From positions 1 to 64,000 of the forward strand of contig JBBRQD010000009.1 of the NCBI GenBank assembly GCA_038227045.1: a DNA stretch of 64,000 bases. The letters run 5' to 3'. Below, piece after piece: positions 8,399 through 18,105 of the stretch (position 1 is the first letter of the stretch; each line of letters opens with the position of its first letter). The DNA is from JANXLS01 sp038227045. Its GTDB lineage: Bacteria > Planctomycetota > SZUA-567 > H5-PLA8. The translations under genes were made by a program, and so were the position numbers. The notes beneath the pieces are model-generated. The model was not told where the DNA came from, ran no database searches, and saw only the letters and a program-made list of their open reading frames with translations.

Positions 8399-11300
8399 GC
8401 GCCGGAATTTCAGAACCCTTCATCCGCAGGCCCATCGGCACCTCGCTGCTCACCGTCGCGTTGATGCTGCTGGGAGCGATTGCGTACCGGCTGCTGCCGG
8501 TCTCCGCGCTGCCAAAAATCGATTACCCGACGTTCGCGGTGAGCGCGCTGCTGCCCGGCGGCGATCCCGAAACCATGGCCGCGTCCGTCGCCGCCCCGCT
8601 TGAACGCCGGCTCGGCCAGATTGCCGGCGTCTCCGAAATGACCAGCGTCAGCGGTGTGGGCACCGCCAGCGTGACGATTCAATTCTCGCTCGACCGCAAC
8701 GCCGATCTCGCCGCGCGCGACATTCAGGCCGCGATCACGGCCGCGCGCAGCGAACTCCCCACGAATCTGCCCAATCCGCCCACGTGGCGCAGAACCAATC
8801 CAGCCGACGCCCCGATCCTGATCATGGCCATGACGTCGGACACGATGACGCCGGAGAAGGTCTATCAAGCCGCCTCCACGATTCTCGTGCAGCGCATGAG
8901 CCAGGTGGATGGAGTCTCCTCGGTGATTATCGCCGGCGCGCAAAAGCCGGCGGTGCGGGTGCAGGTCGATCCGACCGCGCTCGCCAACATGGGACTGGGC
9001 ATGGAGGATGTCCGCGCCACTCTGCTTGCCGCCGACGCCCACGGCCCAAAGGGCAACTTCGACGGCCAGACCGAGTCGTACATGATCGAAGCCAACGACC
9101 AGGTCTACGAAGCCAAGGGCTATCGTCCGTTGGTCTTGAAACAGAAGAATGGGAATATCGTGCGCATCTCCGACGTGGCCAAAGTCATCGATGGGCCCGT
9201 TGACGCGCGCCAGATGGCCTGGTTCGGCCTCGACCGCGGCGTGCTTGTGATCGTCTACAAGCAGCCGAACGCCAATGTCATCGAAACGGTGGACGGCGTA
9301 AAAGCGCTCATGCCCCAGCTTGAAAAATGGATGCCGCCGGGCATCAAGACCACCATCACCAGCGATCGCACGACCACCATCCGCGCGTCGGTCGCGGACG
9401 TTCAACACACGCTGATGATCACCATCGTGCTGGTCGTCGCCATTGTGTTCATCTTCCTGGGCCGCCTGTGGAGCACCTTTGCCGCGGCGCTCACCGTGCC
9501 GCTGTCACTGGCCGGAACCTGCGCGGGCATGTACCTCTGCGGTTACAACGTGGACAATCTCTCGCTGATGGCGCTGACCGTCGCCGTCGGCTTCGTGGTG
9601 GACGATGCCATCGTAATGATTGAAAACATCACGCGCCGGCACGAACTCGGCGACAAACCCATGCAGGCCGCGCTCGCCGGCGCGAAGCAGATCGGGTTCA
9701 CCGTCGTCTCCATCAGCATTTCGCTCGTCGCGGTCTTCATACCGCTCTTCTTCATGGGCGGGCTTGTGGGCCGGTTGTTCCGCGAATTTGCGGTCACGCT
9801 GAGCATCTCGATCGCCGTATCCGCGCTCGTGTCGCTGACCGTCACACCCATGGTCTGCGCCTATCTTGCCAGCGACTCCACCGCGCACGGCGGAAAAGAA
9901 CCCCAGCGCAATTTGATGGAACGCATGAGCGATTTTGTGTTCAAGTACGTTTTAAAAGTCTATGCATATCTGCTGGATGTCGTGCTCCGCCACCAGACCA
10001 TCACAATTATCGTGACCGTCGCGACCATCGTGCTGACGGTCATTCTCTACATCAAAGTCCCCAAAGGTTTCTTCCCGCAGCAGGATACCGCGCGCCTGCA
10101 AGTCACCACCGAATCGCCCACGGACACGTCGTTCCAGACCATGGCGGAGCGGCAAAAAGCGATCATCGACATCATGGTCAAGAATCCCAACGTCCTCACG
10201 GTCGTCTCGTCCGTCGGCGCGTCGGGTTACAGCGCGATCGCCAATCAAGGCCGCTTCTTCATCGAACTCAAGCCGCCCGACGAGCGTCCCACCAAGCAAA
10301 CGATGGATGAAATCGTGACGCAAATGCGCAAAGACACCGCCAAGGTGAAAGGCATTAATTTCTACCCGCGTCCGGTTCAGGACATTCAGGTCGGCGCGCG
10401 CGCGTCGAAGAATCAATACCAATACGCGCTCAGCGATATTGATTTTAAGGAACTCAACGATTTTGCGCCCATACTGCTTGAAAAGCTGAAGACTCTTCCG
10501 CAACTGCAAGGAGTCACCACCGATCAGACGCTCGGCGGTCTCGAGGCGCGCCTCGTCATCGACCGCGACGCCGCCGCGCGCTATGGCATTGCCCCGGCGG
10601 ATATCGATTCGGCTCTGTACAATGCCTTCGGGCAGCGGCAAGTCGCGATCATGTACACGGATCTCGACCAGTTCCGCGTGGTTCTCGAAGTCGATCCCGA
10701 TCTGCTGAACGATCCGTCGTCGCTCGAAAAAGTCTACGTAAAAACGCCCACAGGTCTCCAGGTGTCCCTCAAGAATCTGGCGAAGTTCGAGCGGTCCACA
10801 CTGTCGCTTTCAGTCACGCACCAGGGCCAATTCCCCGCCGTGACGATCTCCTACGCGCTCACGCCCGGCGTGGCGCTGGGCGACTCGTCCGAGGCCATTG
10901 AAAAAGCATTTCACGACCTTAGTCCGCCGGAAGGCGTCCACGCGAGTTTCCAGGGCAACGCGCAGGCGTTTCAGGATTCGCTCGCGTCGCAAACGACGCT
11001 CATCCTCACGTCACTCGTCGCAATCTACATCATCCTCGGCGTGCTTTACGAAAGCCTGATCCATCCGCTGACGATTCTCTCGACGATTCCCTCGGCCGGA
11101 ATCGGCGCGCTGCTGGCGCTGATGCTCTTCCAATTCCCCCTCGACGTGATGGGCATGATCGGCATCATTCTGTTGATCGGCATCGTCAAAAAGAACGCAA
11201 TCATGATGATCGATTTCGCGCTGGAGGCCGAGCGCGAGCACCAGAAATCGGCGGTGGACGCAATCCGCGAAGCCTGCCTGCTGCGCTTCCGCCCGATCAT

Positions 11301-11547
11301 CATGACAACCATGGCGGCGCTGTTAGGCTCGCTGCCGCTCGCTCTGGGACACGGCGTCGGATCCGAACTCCGCCGCCCACTGGGCGTCGCAATCATCGGC
11401 GGATTGCTCGTCAGCCAGGCGCTGACTCTGTTCACCACGCCAGTCGTCTACATTTTCCTCGACAGCCTGCGCTCAAAGAAAAAAGACGCGCAACTAAAAT
11501 CCGGGCACGTCGAAATAGCCGAACCAGCCCTCGGCCACGGCGAGTAA
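8395..11547 (+). CDS. mdtC: RND multidrug efflux permease (MdtC-like)
   Basis: A 1050-residue second RND permease, starting in an ATGA overlap with mdtB. The N-terminus FIRRPIGTSLLTVALMLLGAIAYRLLPVSALPKIDYPTF and the TM4 pair D403-D404 in GFVVDDAIVMIEN are canonical, as are VLYESLIHPLTILSTIPSAGIGALLAL and IGIVKKNAIMMIDF. It is clearly a homologue of the preceding gene but well diverged, as in MdtB/MdtC heterotrimeric pumps. The operon order adaptor-permease-permease and the lack of a tolC-like gene mean the outer-membrane exit duct must be encoded elsewhere. Substrates cannot be read from the sequence. Confidence 0.95.
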   Translation: MSAGISEPFIRRPIGTSLLTVALMLLGAIAYRLLPVSALPKIDYPTFAVSALLPGGDPETMAASVAAPLERRLGQIAGVSEMTSVSGVGTASVTIQFSLDRNADLAARDIQAAITAARSELPTNLPNPPTWRRTNPADAPILIMAMTSDTMTPEKVYQAASTILVQRMSQVDGVSSVIIAGAQKPAVRVQVDPTALANMGLGMEDVRATLLAADAHGPKGNFDGQTESYMIEANDQVYEAKGYRPLVLKQKNGNIVRISDVAKVIDGPVDARQMAWFGLDRGVLVIVYKQPNANVIETVDGVKALMPQLEKWMPPGIKTTITSDRTTTIRASVADVQHTLMITIVLVVAIVFIFLGRLWSTFAAALTVPLSLAGTCAGMYLCGYNVDNLSLMALTVAVGFVVDDAIVMIENITRRHELGDKPMQAALAGAKQIGFTVVSISISLVAVFIPLFFMGGLVGRLFREFAVTLSISIAVSALVSLTVTPMVCAYLASDSTAHGGKEPQRNLMERMSDFVFKYVLKVYAYLLDVVLRHQTITIIVTVATIVLTVILYIKVPKGFFPQQDTARLQVTTESPTDTSFQTMAERQKAIIDIMVKNPNVLTVVSSVGASGYSAIANQGRFFIELKPPDERPTKQTMDEIVTQMRKDTAKVKGINFYPRPVQDIQVGARASKNQYQYALSDIDFKELNDFAPILLEKLKTLPQLQGVTTDQTLGGLEARLVIDRDAAARYGIAPADIDSALYNAFGQRQVAIMYTDLDQFRVVLEVDPDLLNDPSSLEKVYVKTPTGLQVSLKNLAKFERSTLSLSVTHQGQFPAVTISYALTPGVALGDSSEAIEKAFHDLSPPEGVHASFQGNAQAFQDSLASQTTLILTSLVAIYIILGVLYESLIHPLTILSTIPSAGIGALLALMLFQFPLDVMGMIGIILLIGIVKKNAIMMIDFALEAEREHQKSAVDAIREACLLRFRPIIMTTMAALLGSLPLALGHGVGSELRRPLGVAIIGGLLVSQALTLFTTPVVYIFLDSLRSKKKDAQLKSGHVEIAEPALGHGE

Positions 11548-11548
11548 C

Positions 11549-11681
11549 GAGCCGCAAGGGAGCGGTCATCCTGAATTCAAAACGATAGTCCGAAGTTCAA
11601 AGCGATCAAAGACCCAATTGAAATTCGATCCTTCGCGGCAAGTTCCAGCGAACCGCTCCCTCGCGGTCGCGGCTCTTTTTT
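11549..11681. terminator. Inverted-repeat element between convergent genes, terminator-like
   Basis: The left arm GAGCCGCAAGGGAGCGGT (11549-11566) pairs with the right arm ACCGCTCCCTCGCGGTCGCGGCTC-type sequence at 11652-11675, which is followed by a run of seven T (11675-11681). It sits between mdtC (+) and the metallohydrolase gene (-) and could end transcription of the plus-strand operon. A half copy (AGAGCCGCGACCGCG) recurs at 60193-60207, so it is also a dispersed repeat. Confidence 0.65.
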
Positions 11682-11697
11682 CGCGCATCGGCTTTTC

Positions 11698-13965
11698 TCA
11701 ATCCGCATTGCTCTCCGCCAAAATCCGCCGATACGTTTCGCGCGCATGATCATACGCTTTCACCGCGTCATCCTGCTCCCCCGCCGCAATAAGTTTCTTC
11801 TTCTGCTCCCAGCATTTATCGACGCCCTTCAAACACCACTCCGCGCTCTTTTTGCTGGGGCGGATCGGCTTGCTGTCCACGATCACAAAAATCGGATTCG
11901 TGTGCGACGAGGGCAAAATGCGCAGCGCCACCCAACTGCTGCGTTCGATCTTGACATCGAATTCGATGCCGCGCGACACACCGTCGGCGACAATCGTTTT
12001 CTTCGCGACGGGAATTCCGTTGACCAGCGCTTCCACCGGAACTTCGCGCGTCTGGCCGATGCGGGCACGTTCAATGTGCCAGTACGGCTTCTGCGGATAC
12101 GGCGTGGCGCGAATCTTTTCGTCCGGCGTTTCGCTCATCATCGCGGCGACGGTCGCCGTCAGGTGCACGCTGCCGGGCTGCGCGAGTTTCAATTCGCTTC
12201 CTGCTTCGCCGAGCGCCACGCTGTCCGCTTTGAAATCGATCAAGTGGCTGAAGCCGTCGCTGACATAGCAGCGCCCGTTGCGGATCCCTTCGCACCACTC
12301 GTCGTAGGTGAGCTTGCCGTCGAGCTTCACATACGAACGGCCCAGCCCGACGCGCTCGCCATAAATGCACGGAAAATCCGTCTCGCCGCTGGCACGCGTG
12401 CGGAAGCCGCAATTCAGCGTGTGATACCACATATTCAACTCCCACGCATAAGGCGTGTCCACGGTGGACATGAAATCGACCGCCGGAACCATCTTCCCGT
12501 CTGGGCCTGGCACTTCATGGGTGACATCCACAATGTACTCGTTCGCGCCGATGCCGCTGTAAGGCGGAATCTCGTAATTCGGGAGCGCGGTCCCCTGCTG
12601 ATCCAGTCCCCAGCCCGAATGCGCCGGGCCACAGACCGCGTTCTGTTTCTTCGCCCAGCGCAGCGTATTCAAACACAGCGTCGGCCAATGCTCCTTGGAA
12701 TCGCCACCAGGAAAAATCTGGTCCTTCAAGCGCAGCAGACATAGATGCCCGGATTTGTGCGAACCGAATCCCGAGACTTCCACATCGTAATGGAGCAGAT
12801 AAGGGAGCTGCGATATCTTGTCGTCGCGGCCCGTGAAAAATTGCTTCTGATAATCGAAGCACGGTCCCCACGTCAGATTGCAGCCGACTTTCAAATCCTC
12901 GCCGAGACAATGGCGCATCATGTCCGGCGCGTGAACCCCCGCGCTCGGATTGGTGTAGTGCGCGCATCCCGCCGCATGAATGTGATGATCGCCGGACCAC
13001 CAGCCCAGTTTCGACGGATCGATCCAACGCTTTAGTTTGACGGAAACGGTCGCCGGCGCAGTCACCGTGACGGACTGCGTCGCGCTCACATACTCCGGCC
13101 CGCGCGTAATCTCAAACGTGTACGCGCCGTCGGGCAGCTTGATGATCTCGCCGTCCGCGCGATACACCTGCGGATGGAACGCAAAATCCGGGGCGAGCCG
13201 TTTGGCCTGCGACGGATACACGCGCCCCTGTTTGTCGCGGATCGTAAACCGCGCCGTCGCCGGCTTGTCGTTCTCGTCGAGCACGCTCAACGTCACGTCG
13301 CGCGCAGGCAGGCATTCAAAGAGCAAATCGACGGCATCGCGGAAGCCAAGATCCTGCGTGCCTTGACCGACATTGAACGAAAGCTTGGCCTCGCGCTTCC
13401 CCGCGTCGCGCGAATAGAATTGAACGATGCGGTATTCCAGCGCCAGACCGCTCAAATTCTTCGTTAGCGGCTGCGCAGCAAAAAGCTGCATTTCAAGCCA
13501 GCGGTCGGCGACTTGTGCTTGCGGCGAATTGGCCAGCGGCAACGCGTTGGGACTGGCCCCGCGCAATTCCGCGGTCACGCCGGCTTCATTGTGAACCTTG
13601 ATCAAAAACTGCCGCCAGCCCTGCTCAACCAACTGCGCCGCCGCCGGTCCTTGCGCAACCTTCACGCGCGATTCCGGATTGATATTGACGCCCAGCAAAC
13701 AATGCGGATCGAACGCCTCCTGAATCGCCTTGATCAGCGCCGCCCCGTCGCCCTTATCGGCCGCATTTTGCAGACCGGTCTTGGTCGCCTCCGGCAGCGG
13801 ATTGCCAAGATACTCCAGCGCCTCCATCACACGCCGAGCCTGAGCCCACAGCGGTTGCGATTCAACCTTCTCAACAAGCGGCAATTCGGCGGATTGCAGC
13901 GCGCCATGTAGAATAACAATTGTTGCGAGGGAGAGTATCCCCCGATACGCGGAGATGATTTTCAT
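11698..13965 (-). CDS. Secreted CehA/McbA-type metallohydrolase (PHP-like)
   Basis: A 755-residue exported protein with a Sec signal peptide (ISAYRGILSLATIVILHGALQS). Residues around 325-335 read WWSGDHHIHAAGCAHY, matching the metal-binding G-D-x-H-x-H segment of the CehA/McbA family of PHP-fold phosphoesterase-like hydrolases. A second histidine cluster follows at GPAHSGWGLD. An N-terminal helical region and a beta-sandwich-like segment (ARFTIRDKQGRVYP, PDGAYTFEITRGPEY) precede it, as in large planctomycete members whose substrates are unknown. The start lies 15 nt after the stop of the upstream SGNH gene, with AAGGAG overlapping the gap, so the two form an operon. Enzyme activity is inferred only from the motif. 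Confidence 0.7.
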   Translation of the reverse strand: MKIISAYRGILSLATIVILHGALQSAELPLVEKVESQPLWAQARRVMEALEYLGNPLPEATKTGLQNAADKGDGAALIKAIQEAFDPHCLLGVNINPESRVKVAQGPAAAQLVEQGWRQFLIKVHNEAGVTAELRGASPNALPLANSPQAQVADRWLEMQLFAAQPLTKNLSGLALEYRIVQFYSRDAGKREAKLSFNVGQGTQDLGFRDAVDLLFECLPARDVTLSVLDENDKPATARFTIRDKQGRVYPSQAKRLAPDFAFHPQVYRADGEIIKLPDGAYTFEITRGPEYVSATQSVTVTAPATVSVKLKRWIDPSKLGWWSGDHHIHAAGCAHYTNPSAGVHAPDMMRHCLGEDLKVGCNLTWGPCFDYQKQFFTGRDDKISQLPYLLHYDVEVSGFGSHKSGHLCLLRLKDQIFPGGDSKEHWPTLCLNTLRWAKKQNAVCGPAHSGWGLDQQGTALPNYEIPPYSGIGANEYIVDVTHEVPGPDGKMVPAVDFMSTVDTPYAWELNMWYHTLNCGFRTRASGETDFPCIYGERVGLGRSYVKLDGKLTYDEWCEGIRNGRCYVSDGFSHLIDFKADSVALGEAGSELKLAQPGSVHLTATVAAMMSETPDEKIRATPYPQKPYWHIERARIGQTREVPVEALVNGIPVAKKTIVADGVSRGIEFDVKIERSSWVALRILPSSHTNPIFVIVDSKPIRPSKKSAEWCLKGVDKCWEQKKKLIAAGEQDDAVKAYDHARETYRRILAESNAD

Positions 13966-13980
13966 CGGAGAAAAAGCTCC

Positions 13981-15168
13981 TTATTTATTTTCGATCAATT
14001 CCGCAATAGTCTTCGCCACAAGCTCATGCCCCGCCGCGCCGAGATGCGTTTTATCTTTGCAATACAGCGACGCCGGGTCCGCTTTTCCAACCTCGTGAAA
14101 AACCTTATAGATGTCCCCAATTGCGGCACTTTTTGCGCCGGCCGCATAGCGGCACCCTTCGGCAAGTTCGGCCATCGTGTCCCAGTGTTCAACCGACGGA
14201 CACGTGCTCATGATCAGCACGTCCGCTTTGTCTTTCGTCGCGGCCCGAACGCGATCCACGGCATCCTGCATTGTCGCCTCGAACATCTTGCCACGCATGC
14301 CCGAATTCCAATCGTTGCCGCCAAACCAGATCGTGACAAGATCCGGTTCCGGCGCCTCCTTCTGCCAGCGGGGAATCAGAATCATGTTCTGGCGCAACTC
14401 AGTCCCGCCCATCGCCGGATTGACAATCGTGACCTCGCTCTTGTACTTCGCGTGAAGTTTTTCTTTAAGCAGCGTCGGCCAATTAATGGGCTTGTTCGCC
14501 CAATGCGCATAATCGGTCAAGGAGTCGCCCATCGTCACAATAGTAATGGGCTTGCCGGCTTGAAGTTTCGCCAGCACGCGTTGAAGCGGCGTCGCGGTGT
14601 GTTGTGCAAGATCAGGGAGCGGTGGCATCATGGGCTCAAGTCGAATGTCGTCGATGGTATACGAATGCGCCGCATAATCGCGCCAGTACCACCACTTCCC
14701 AAACCAGAGAGTCCCGAGTTTCGACGGCGCATTACCCTCTTTTCCGAGCGGCAAGGCTTTCGCATTGGAGGTCTCCGGAACAAAATCGCTCCACGGCACA
14801 AGAACCTTGGTCCACTCGGTTCCACTAATTGGAAACGCAAACGCGTAGCGAATGCCATAGTCCTCGTTCCAGATGAATTCCATGCCGCCAAGATGATCCG
14901 ACCCATCGCCTTTGACCCAAAACGAAATGCCAGCCGCCGCATCCCAATCCGCAGCGCCCCTGATTTTACTGATCGCCGCCACATTCCGGCACTCTTTATC
15001 AAACGAAAACTTAAGCGCCTTGCCGTCCTTGCCCTCAACGACTTCGATCGCGCACTTTTCCTTCGGCACTTGAAACGTCTGAGCATCCATCGAATCGAGC
15101 ACGCGGGAATCGGCGGCGTGCAGCGCGGTTATTGAGCAGGCGACGATGCAGAGAGCGACATATTTCAT
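13981..15168 (-). CDS. Secreted SGNH/GDSL esterase with N-terminal sugar-binding-like domain
   Basis: 395 residues from the ATG at 15168, chosen because it starts a clean signal peptide (MKYVALCIVACSITALHA) and has GGAG 8 nt upstream; the longer in-frame start adds non-homologous sequence. Residues about 20-190 form a beta-rich domain (ISFWVKGDGSDHLGGMEFIW, WTKVLVPWSDFVPE) like CBM11/CIA30-type jelly rolls. The SGNH domain follows with block I IVTMGDSLTDY, block III IWFGGNDWNSG and block V DKTHLGAAGHELV, so all catalytic residues appear present. It is a likely extracellular or periplasmic carbohydrate O-acyl esterase. It is co-transcribed with the metallohydrolase downstream. Confidence 0.82.
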   Translation of the reverse strand: MKYVALCIVACSITALHAADSRVLDSMDAQTFQVPKEKCAIEVVEGKDGKALKFSFDKECRNVAAISKIRGAADWDAAAGISFWVKGDGSDHLGGMEFIWNEDYGIRYAFAFPISGTEWTKVLVPWSDFVPETSNAKALPLGKEGNAPSKLGTLWFGKWWYWRDYAAHSYTIDDIRLEPMMPPLPDLAQHTATPLQRVLAKLQAGKPITIVTMGDSLTDYAHWANKPINWPTLLKEKLHAKYKSEVTIVNPAMGGTELRQNMILIPRWQKEAPEPDLVTIWFGGNDWNSGMRGKMFEATMQDAVDRVRAATKDKADVLIMSTCPSVEHWDTMAELAEGCRYAAGAKSAAIGDIYKVFHEVGKADPASLYCKDKTHLGAAGHELVAKTIAELIENK

Positions 15169-15314
15169 GCAAAAAACTCCGTTGAAAAGTGATGGATCCA
15201 AAAGAACGCAAATCCGTGCTGGCTTGAAACGAATGTTCACGAATAATTCGAGCGCGTCGATCGCAATCATGCATGGATTTGAATGGGTACATTCAAATCC
15301 GTGCCACCCGCCAA

Positions 15315-16661
15315 CTACCCCTTAAACTCCCAACCCTTCCGATACTCGCGATGAATGAACTTGTCCGCCTCCGGCGCATTCGTCGCGCGCATGGCCTCAG
15401 CGTCCCATTCCAATTTCTTGCCCACGCGATACGCGACATTCCCAAGGTGATTGGCTTCGGTCAGCCACCCGGCGTATTGGAAATCCGCCAGGCTCTGCTT
15501 GCCGGATTTGCAGCCGTCGATCCATTCGGCGTAATGGCTGGACACGTGCGGAATCGTCGGATCCGGTTTCTTGAAATCGACGAACTGGTTTTCAGGCAGC
15601 AGCAGATACTTGCTGTAATCGGCCAGCAACATGCCTCGGTCGCCGATGAACAAAATGCCGTCACCCCATTTCGGAATGCCGCCCGATTTGAAAATCTCCG
15701 GCTTCTCGTCGCCCTGGTACCAAGTCAATTTCACCGCCGGCATGTCGCCGCGCGGACCGTATTCATAGACCGCGCGCATCGACGCCGGCGCAATCTCCGG
15801 ATGGGGCGGGGGACCGAACGCTTCGACGGTGAGCGGCGCGCGCAGCTTCAGCGCCCAGAACGCCAGATCGTTGCGATGGCTGCCGAGATCACTCATCGTC
15901 CCATTTCCATAATCCCACCAGCGATACCATTTCGGGCCGGGAACATAAATCGGATTGAACGGCCGCTCGACCGCCGGACCTTGCCACAAATCCCAGTCCA
16001 AACCATCCGGCACCGGCGCGGATTCTTTCGGACGCTCCGTGACGGAGACGAGATCCTTGTTTTTCTTCGCGTCGTCGGCGCTCTGAAAACCCCACGCGCG
16101 CGAAACCCAGACATGCGCTTCGCGCACGGGCCCGATCGCGTTGTGTTGAACCAATTCGACCACGCGGCGATACGTGTCACCCGCATGAATCTGGATGCCC
16201 ATCTGAGTGGTTACGGTGGTCTTCGCCGCCGCCTCGCGAATTTTTCGCGCTTCGAAAATATTGTGAGTCAGCGGCTTTTCGCAATAGACATGCTTGCCGT
16301 GCTGCAGAGCCAGGATCGTCGCAAACGCGTGCGTGTGTTCGCAGGTGCTGATCACCACGGCGTCGAAGTCCTTCGCGTCGTCGAAGACTTTGCGGAAGTC
16401 CGAATACTTTTTCGCGTTCGGATATTTCGCCCCCTGAGCGTCAAGGGCCTTTGAATTGACGTCGCAGAGCGCCACGATGTTCTGCGATTCGACGCCCTTC
16501 AAATTCGATCCGCCGCGCCCGCCGGCGCCGATGATCGCAATGTTGAGTTTGTCGTTCTTCTCGTCCGACCGAACAAGCGACGGACGCAACGCCAAAGCCC
16601 CGGCAGCACACAGCGCGGCTTTGGAAAACTGACGGCGAGAGAATGTTTTGCTGTGAGTCAT
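15315..16661 (-). CDS. Tat-exported Gfo/Idh/MocA-family oxidoreductase
   Basis: 448 residues from the ATG at 16661, which has GGAGG 8 nt upstream and begins with a twin-arginine signal (TFSRRQFSKAALCAAGALAL). The Rossmann motif is NIAIIGAGGRGGSNLKG, and the nucleotide-binding half contains CEKPLTHN, the EKP signature of the family. The C-terminal half has the substrate-domain features of planctomycete 'GFO_IDH_MocA_C' proteins (WRYRWWDYGNGTMSDLGSH-like region with W-x-D-x-G-x-G). These enzymes oxidise or reduce sugars or sugar derivatives with NAD(P), here apparently outside the cytoplasm with the cofactor loaded before export. A longer in-frame start would extend into the dispersed repeat upstream and is rejected. 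Confidence 0.9.
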   Translation of the reverse strand: MTHSKTFSRRQFSKAALCAAGALALRPSLVRSDEKNDKLNIAIIGAGGRGGSNLKGVESQNIVALCDVNSKALDAQGAKYPNAKKYSDFRKVFDDAKDFDAVVISTCEHTHAFATILALQHGKHVYCEKPLTHNIFEARKIREAAAKTTVTTQMGIQIHAGDTYRRVVELVQHNAIGPVREAHVWVSRAWGFQSADDAKKNKDLVSVTERPKESAPVPDGLDWDLWQGPAVERPFNPIYVPGPKWYRWWDYGNGTMSDLGSHRNDLAFWALKLRAPLTVEAFGPPPHPEIAPASMRAVYEYGPRGDMPAVKLTWYQGDEKPEIFKSGGIPKWGDGILFIGDRGMLLADYSKYLLLPENQFVDFKKPDPTIPHVSSHYAEWIDGCKSGKQSLADFQYAGWLTEANHLGNVAYRVGKKLEWDAEAMRATNAPEADKFIHREYRKGWEFKG

Positions 16662-16737
16662 CACGATGCCTCCAGAAATATGGAAAATAAAACCACAAAC
16701 GAACAAAGTCATCGAATTCAGCTTGAGCCCTTTTAAA

Positions 16738-16914
16738 GGGTGCCACTGGTAGCGGCAGTTTGCAACCAGTGCCGAATCGGAAAAAGCGTGCCAAATTCCA
16801 ATCGATGCCTTCGCCGGCACTGAGGACTCCCAAGTGCCGACCGCGGCCAATGTGAAATTCTAAAGACCGTTCCCGATTCTCACTGGTAGCAAACTGCCGC
16901 TACCACTGGCACCC
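16738..16914. repeat. Pair of inverted repeat copies, GGGTGCCACTGGTAG family
   Basis: Two copies of an approximately 47-bp unit face each other. The left copy is 16738-16784 and the right 16867-16914. Their outer 26 bp match in inverted orientation with one mismatch, and both continue into CCAGTG...GAATCGG. Each unit has its own small palindrome. A third copy is at 21599-21646. The whole structure could fold as a 180-nt hairpin upstream of the Gfo/Idh gene. Confidence 0.85.
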
Positions 16915-16962
16915 AATTACTGCTCAAGCTGCATTCAAACACTTTTCTGCAATGCTGTATCT

Positions 16963-16996
16963 TCTTTGCGCCTTTGCGTCTCTGCGAGAGAAAAAA
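16963..16996. repeat. Dispersed 'TTTGCGCCTTTGCGTCTCTGCG' family repeat
   Basis: A short C/T/G-rich unit ending in GAGAGAAAA, directly abutting the TAA stop of the minus-strand isomerase gene. Near-identical units occur at 33907-33938 and 60383-60414, and related ones at 18765-18803, 39271-39393 and 63391-63429, always in spacers. Confidence 0.75.
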
Positions 16997-17953
16997 TTAC
17001 TTCCCGTCGCAAATCAAATCGAAACGTTTATTCAATTCGTCGAGCGGCAGATTGCCGCCTTCAATCGTGCCCCAACCATTATAGCCCGCTTCGTCGAGAG
17101 CCTTGCGCACCGCCGGCCATTCGACGCTGCCGTCGCGCAACTGCACGAAACTCTTCTTCCCCAAATCGTAGTCCTTCATGTGCAGTTTGATCAGCAGCCC
17201 CCCGAGCGCTTTGATCCAATCCTGCGGCGGAGCGAATTTCACATGGTTGCCGATATCGAAGTACGCTTTGACCCACGGATTCTTGAACGACGCGACGAAG
17301 TGTTTGTAAATCTCCGGCTTGACCCAGAGATTGTTCCAGACGTTCTCAAGACCGATCACGATCTTCAATTCTTCGGCCAGCGGGATGAGTTTTTCAACCG
17401 CCGCGCGCGAGGTGTCGATGGCGATATTGTGCGCTTTGATATACTCCTCGTGAGGCGCGTTGTCGCCCTTGACGACGCTCTTGACGTGTCCATTGGCTTC
17501 GTCGAAATCGATGACGATATCGGCAATCGCGGGCATGCCTTTGGCGTCGATGCGGCAGGGAACGAGCAGAATCGCGTCGGCGCCGTAAGCCTTCGCCGCG
17601 CGCAAACTCAGGCGCGCTTTTTCGAGGGTTGCGTCGACTTTTTTCGGATCGGGGCTGTTAAATTCCATCCAGCCGCGCAGCACGGAATGGACGCGCATGC
17701 CCAGTTTCTCGGCAATCTCCCGCCCCTTCGTGGCTTCCTCTTCCGCGCAGACATTCGTCGTCTCGACGCCCTCGAATCCGGCGGCTTTCAACGACGTCAT
17801 CTGGGCTTCGGTAATTTTGCCCACCATCTGAGCTTTATGCAGCTTGGTCTTCAATTCGTCCGCGAAAGCGCGCGTGGACGGCAGCAGCGCGGAAGCGGCG
17901 GCGGCCGATGAAGCCGCCAAAAACGTGCGTCGGGATAACGGCAATGAGCGCAT
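16997..17953 (-). CDS. Tat-exported xylose-isomerase-like TIM-barrel protein
   Basis: 318 residues from the ATG at 17953, which starts a twin-arginine signal (LPLSRRTFLAASSAAAASALLP) with GAGGA upstream. The mature part has the sugar phosphate isomerase/epimerase (AP endonuclease 2 family) pattern: KAAGFEGVETTNV, IVIGLENVWNNLWVKPE, FDIGNHVKF and the final EGGNLPLDEL. E and D/H residues in these strands are the usual divalent-metal ligands. Members isomerise or epimerise sugars or inositols, often together with Gfo/Idh/MocA oxidoreductases, as here in the next gene. The exact substrate cannot be told. Confidence 0.85.
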   Translation of the reverse strand: MRSLPLSRRTFLAASSAAAASALLPSTRAFADELKTKLHKAQMVGKITEAQMTSLKAAGFEGVETTNVCAEEEATKGREIAEKLGMRVHSVLRGWMEFNSPDPKKVDATLEKARLSLRAAKAYGADAILLVPCRIDAKGMPAIADIVIDFDEANGHVKSVVKGDNAPHEEYIKAHNIAIDTSRAAVEKLIPLAEELKIVIGLENVWNNLWVKPEIYKHFVASFKNPWVKAYFDIGNHVKFAPPQDWIKALGGLLIKLHMKDYDLGKKSFVQLRDGSVEWPAVRKALDEAGYNGWGTIEGGNLPLDELNKRFDLICDGK

Positions 17954-18105
17954 TGGAAGTCCTCGATAAGGAGAGAGACAGCCATGCTCTTGAATTGCAC
18001 GGCGCTCACTGCTTTTCAGTGCGTACACCGGCGGGTGAAACGTTTTCATGCGGATATGCGCAAAGCTTATGCGACATTGCGCAAAGGGCCGAGGACAGGA
18101 TTTTT

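Noticed and set aside
16662..16850. N-terminal 63-residue extension of the Gfo/Idh/MocA protein
   Set aside because: It would translate the dispersed GGGTGCC repeat and place the Tat signal internally; the ATG at 16661 has GGAGG.
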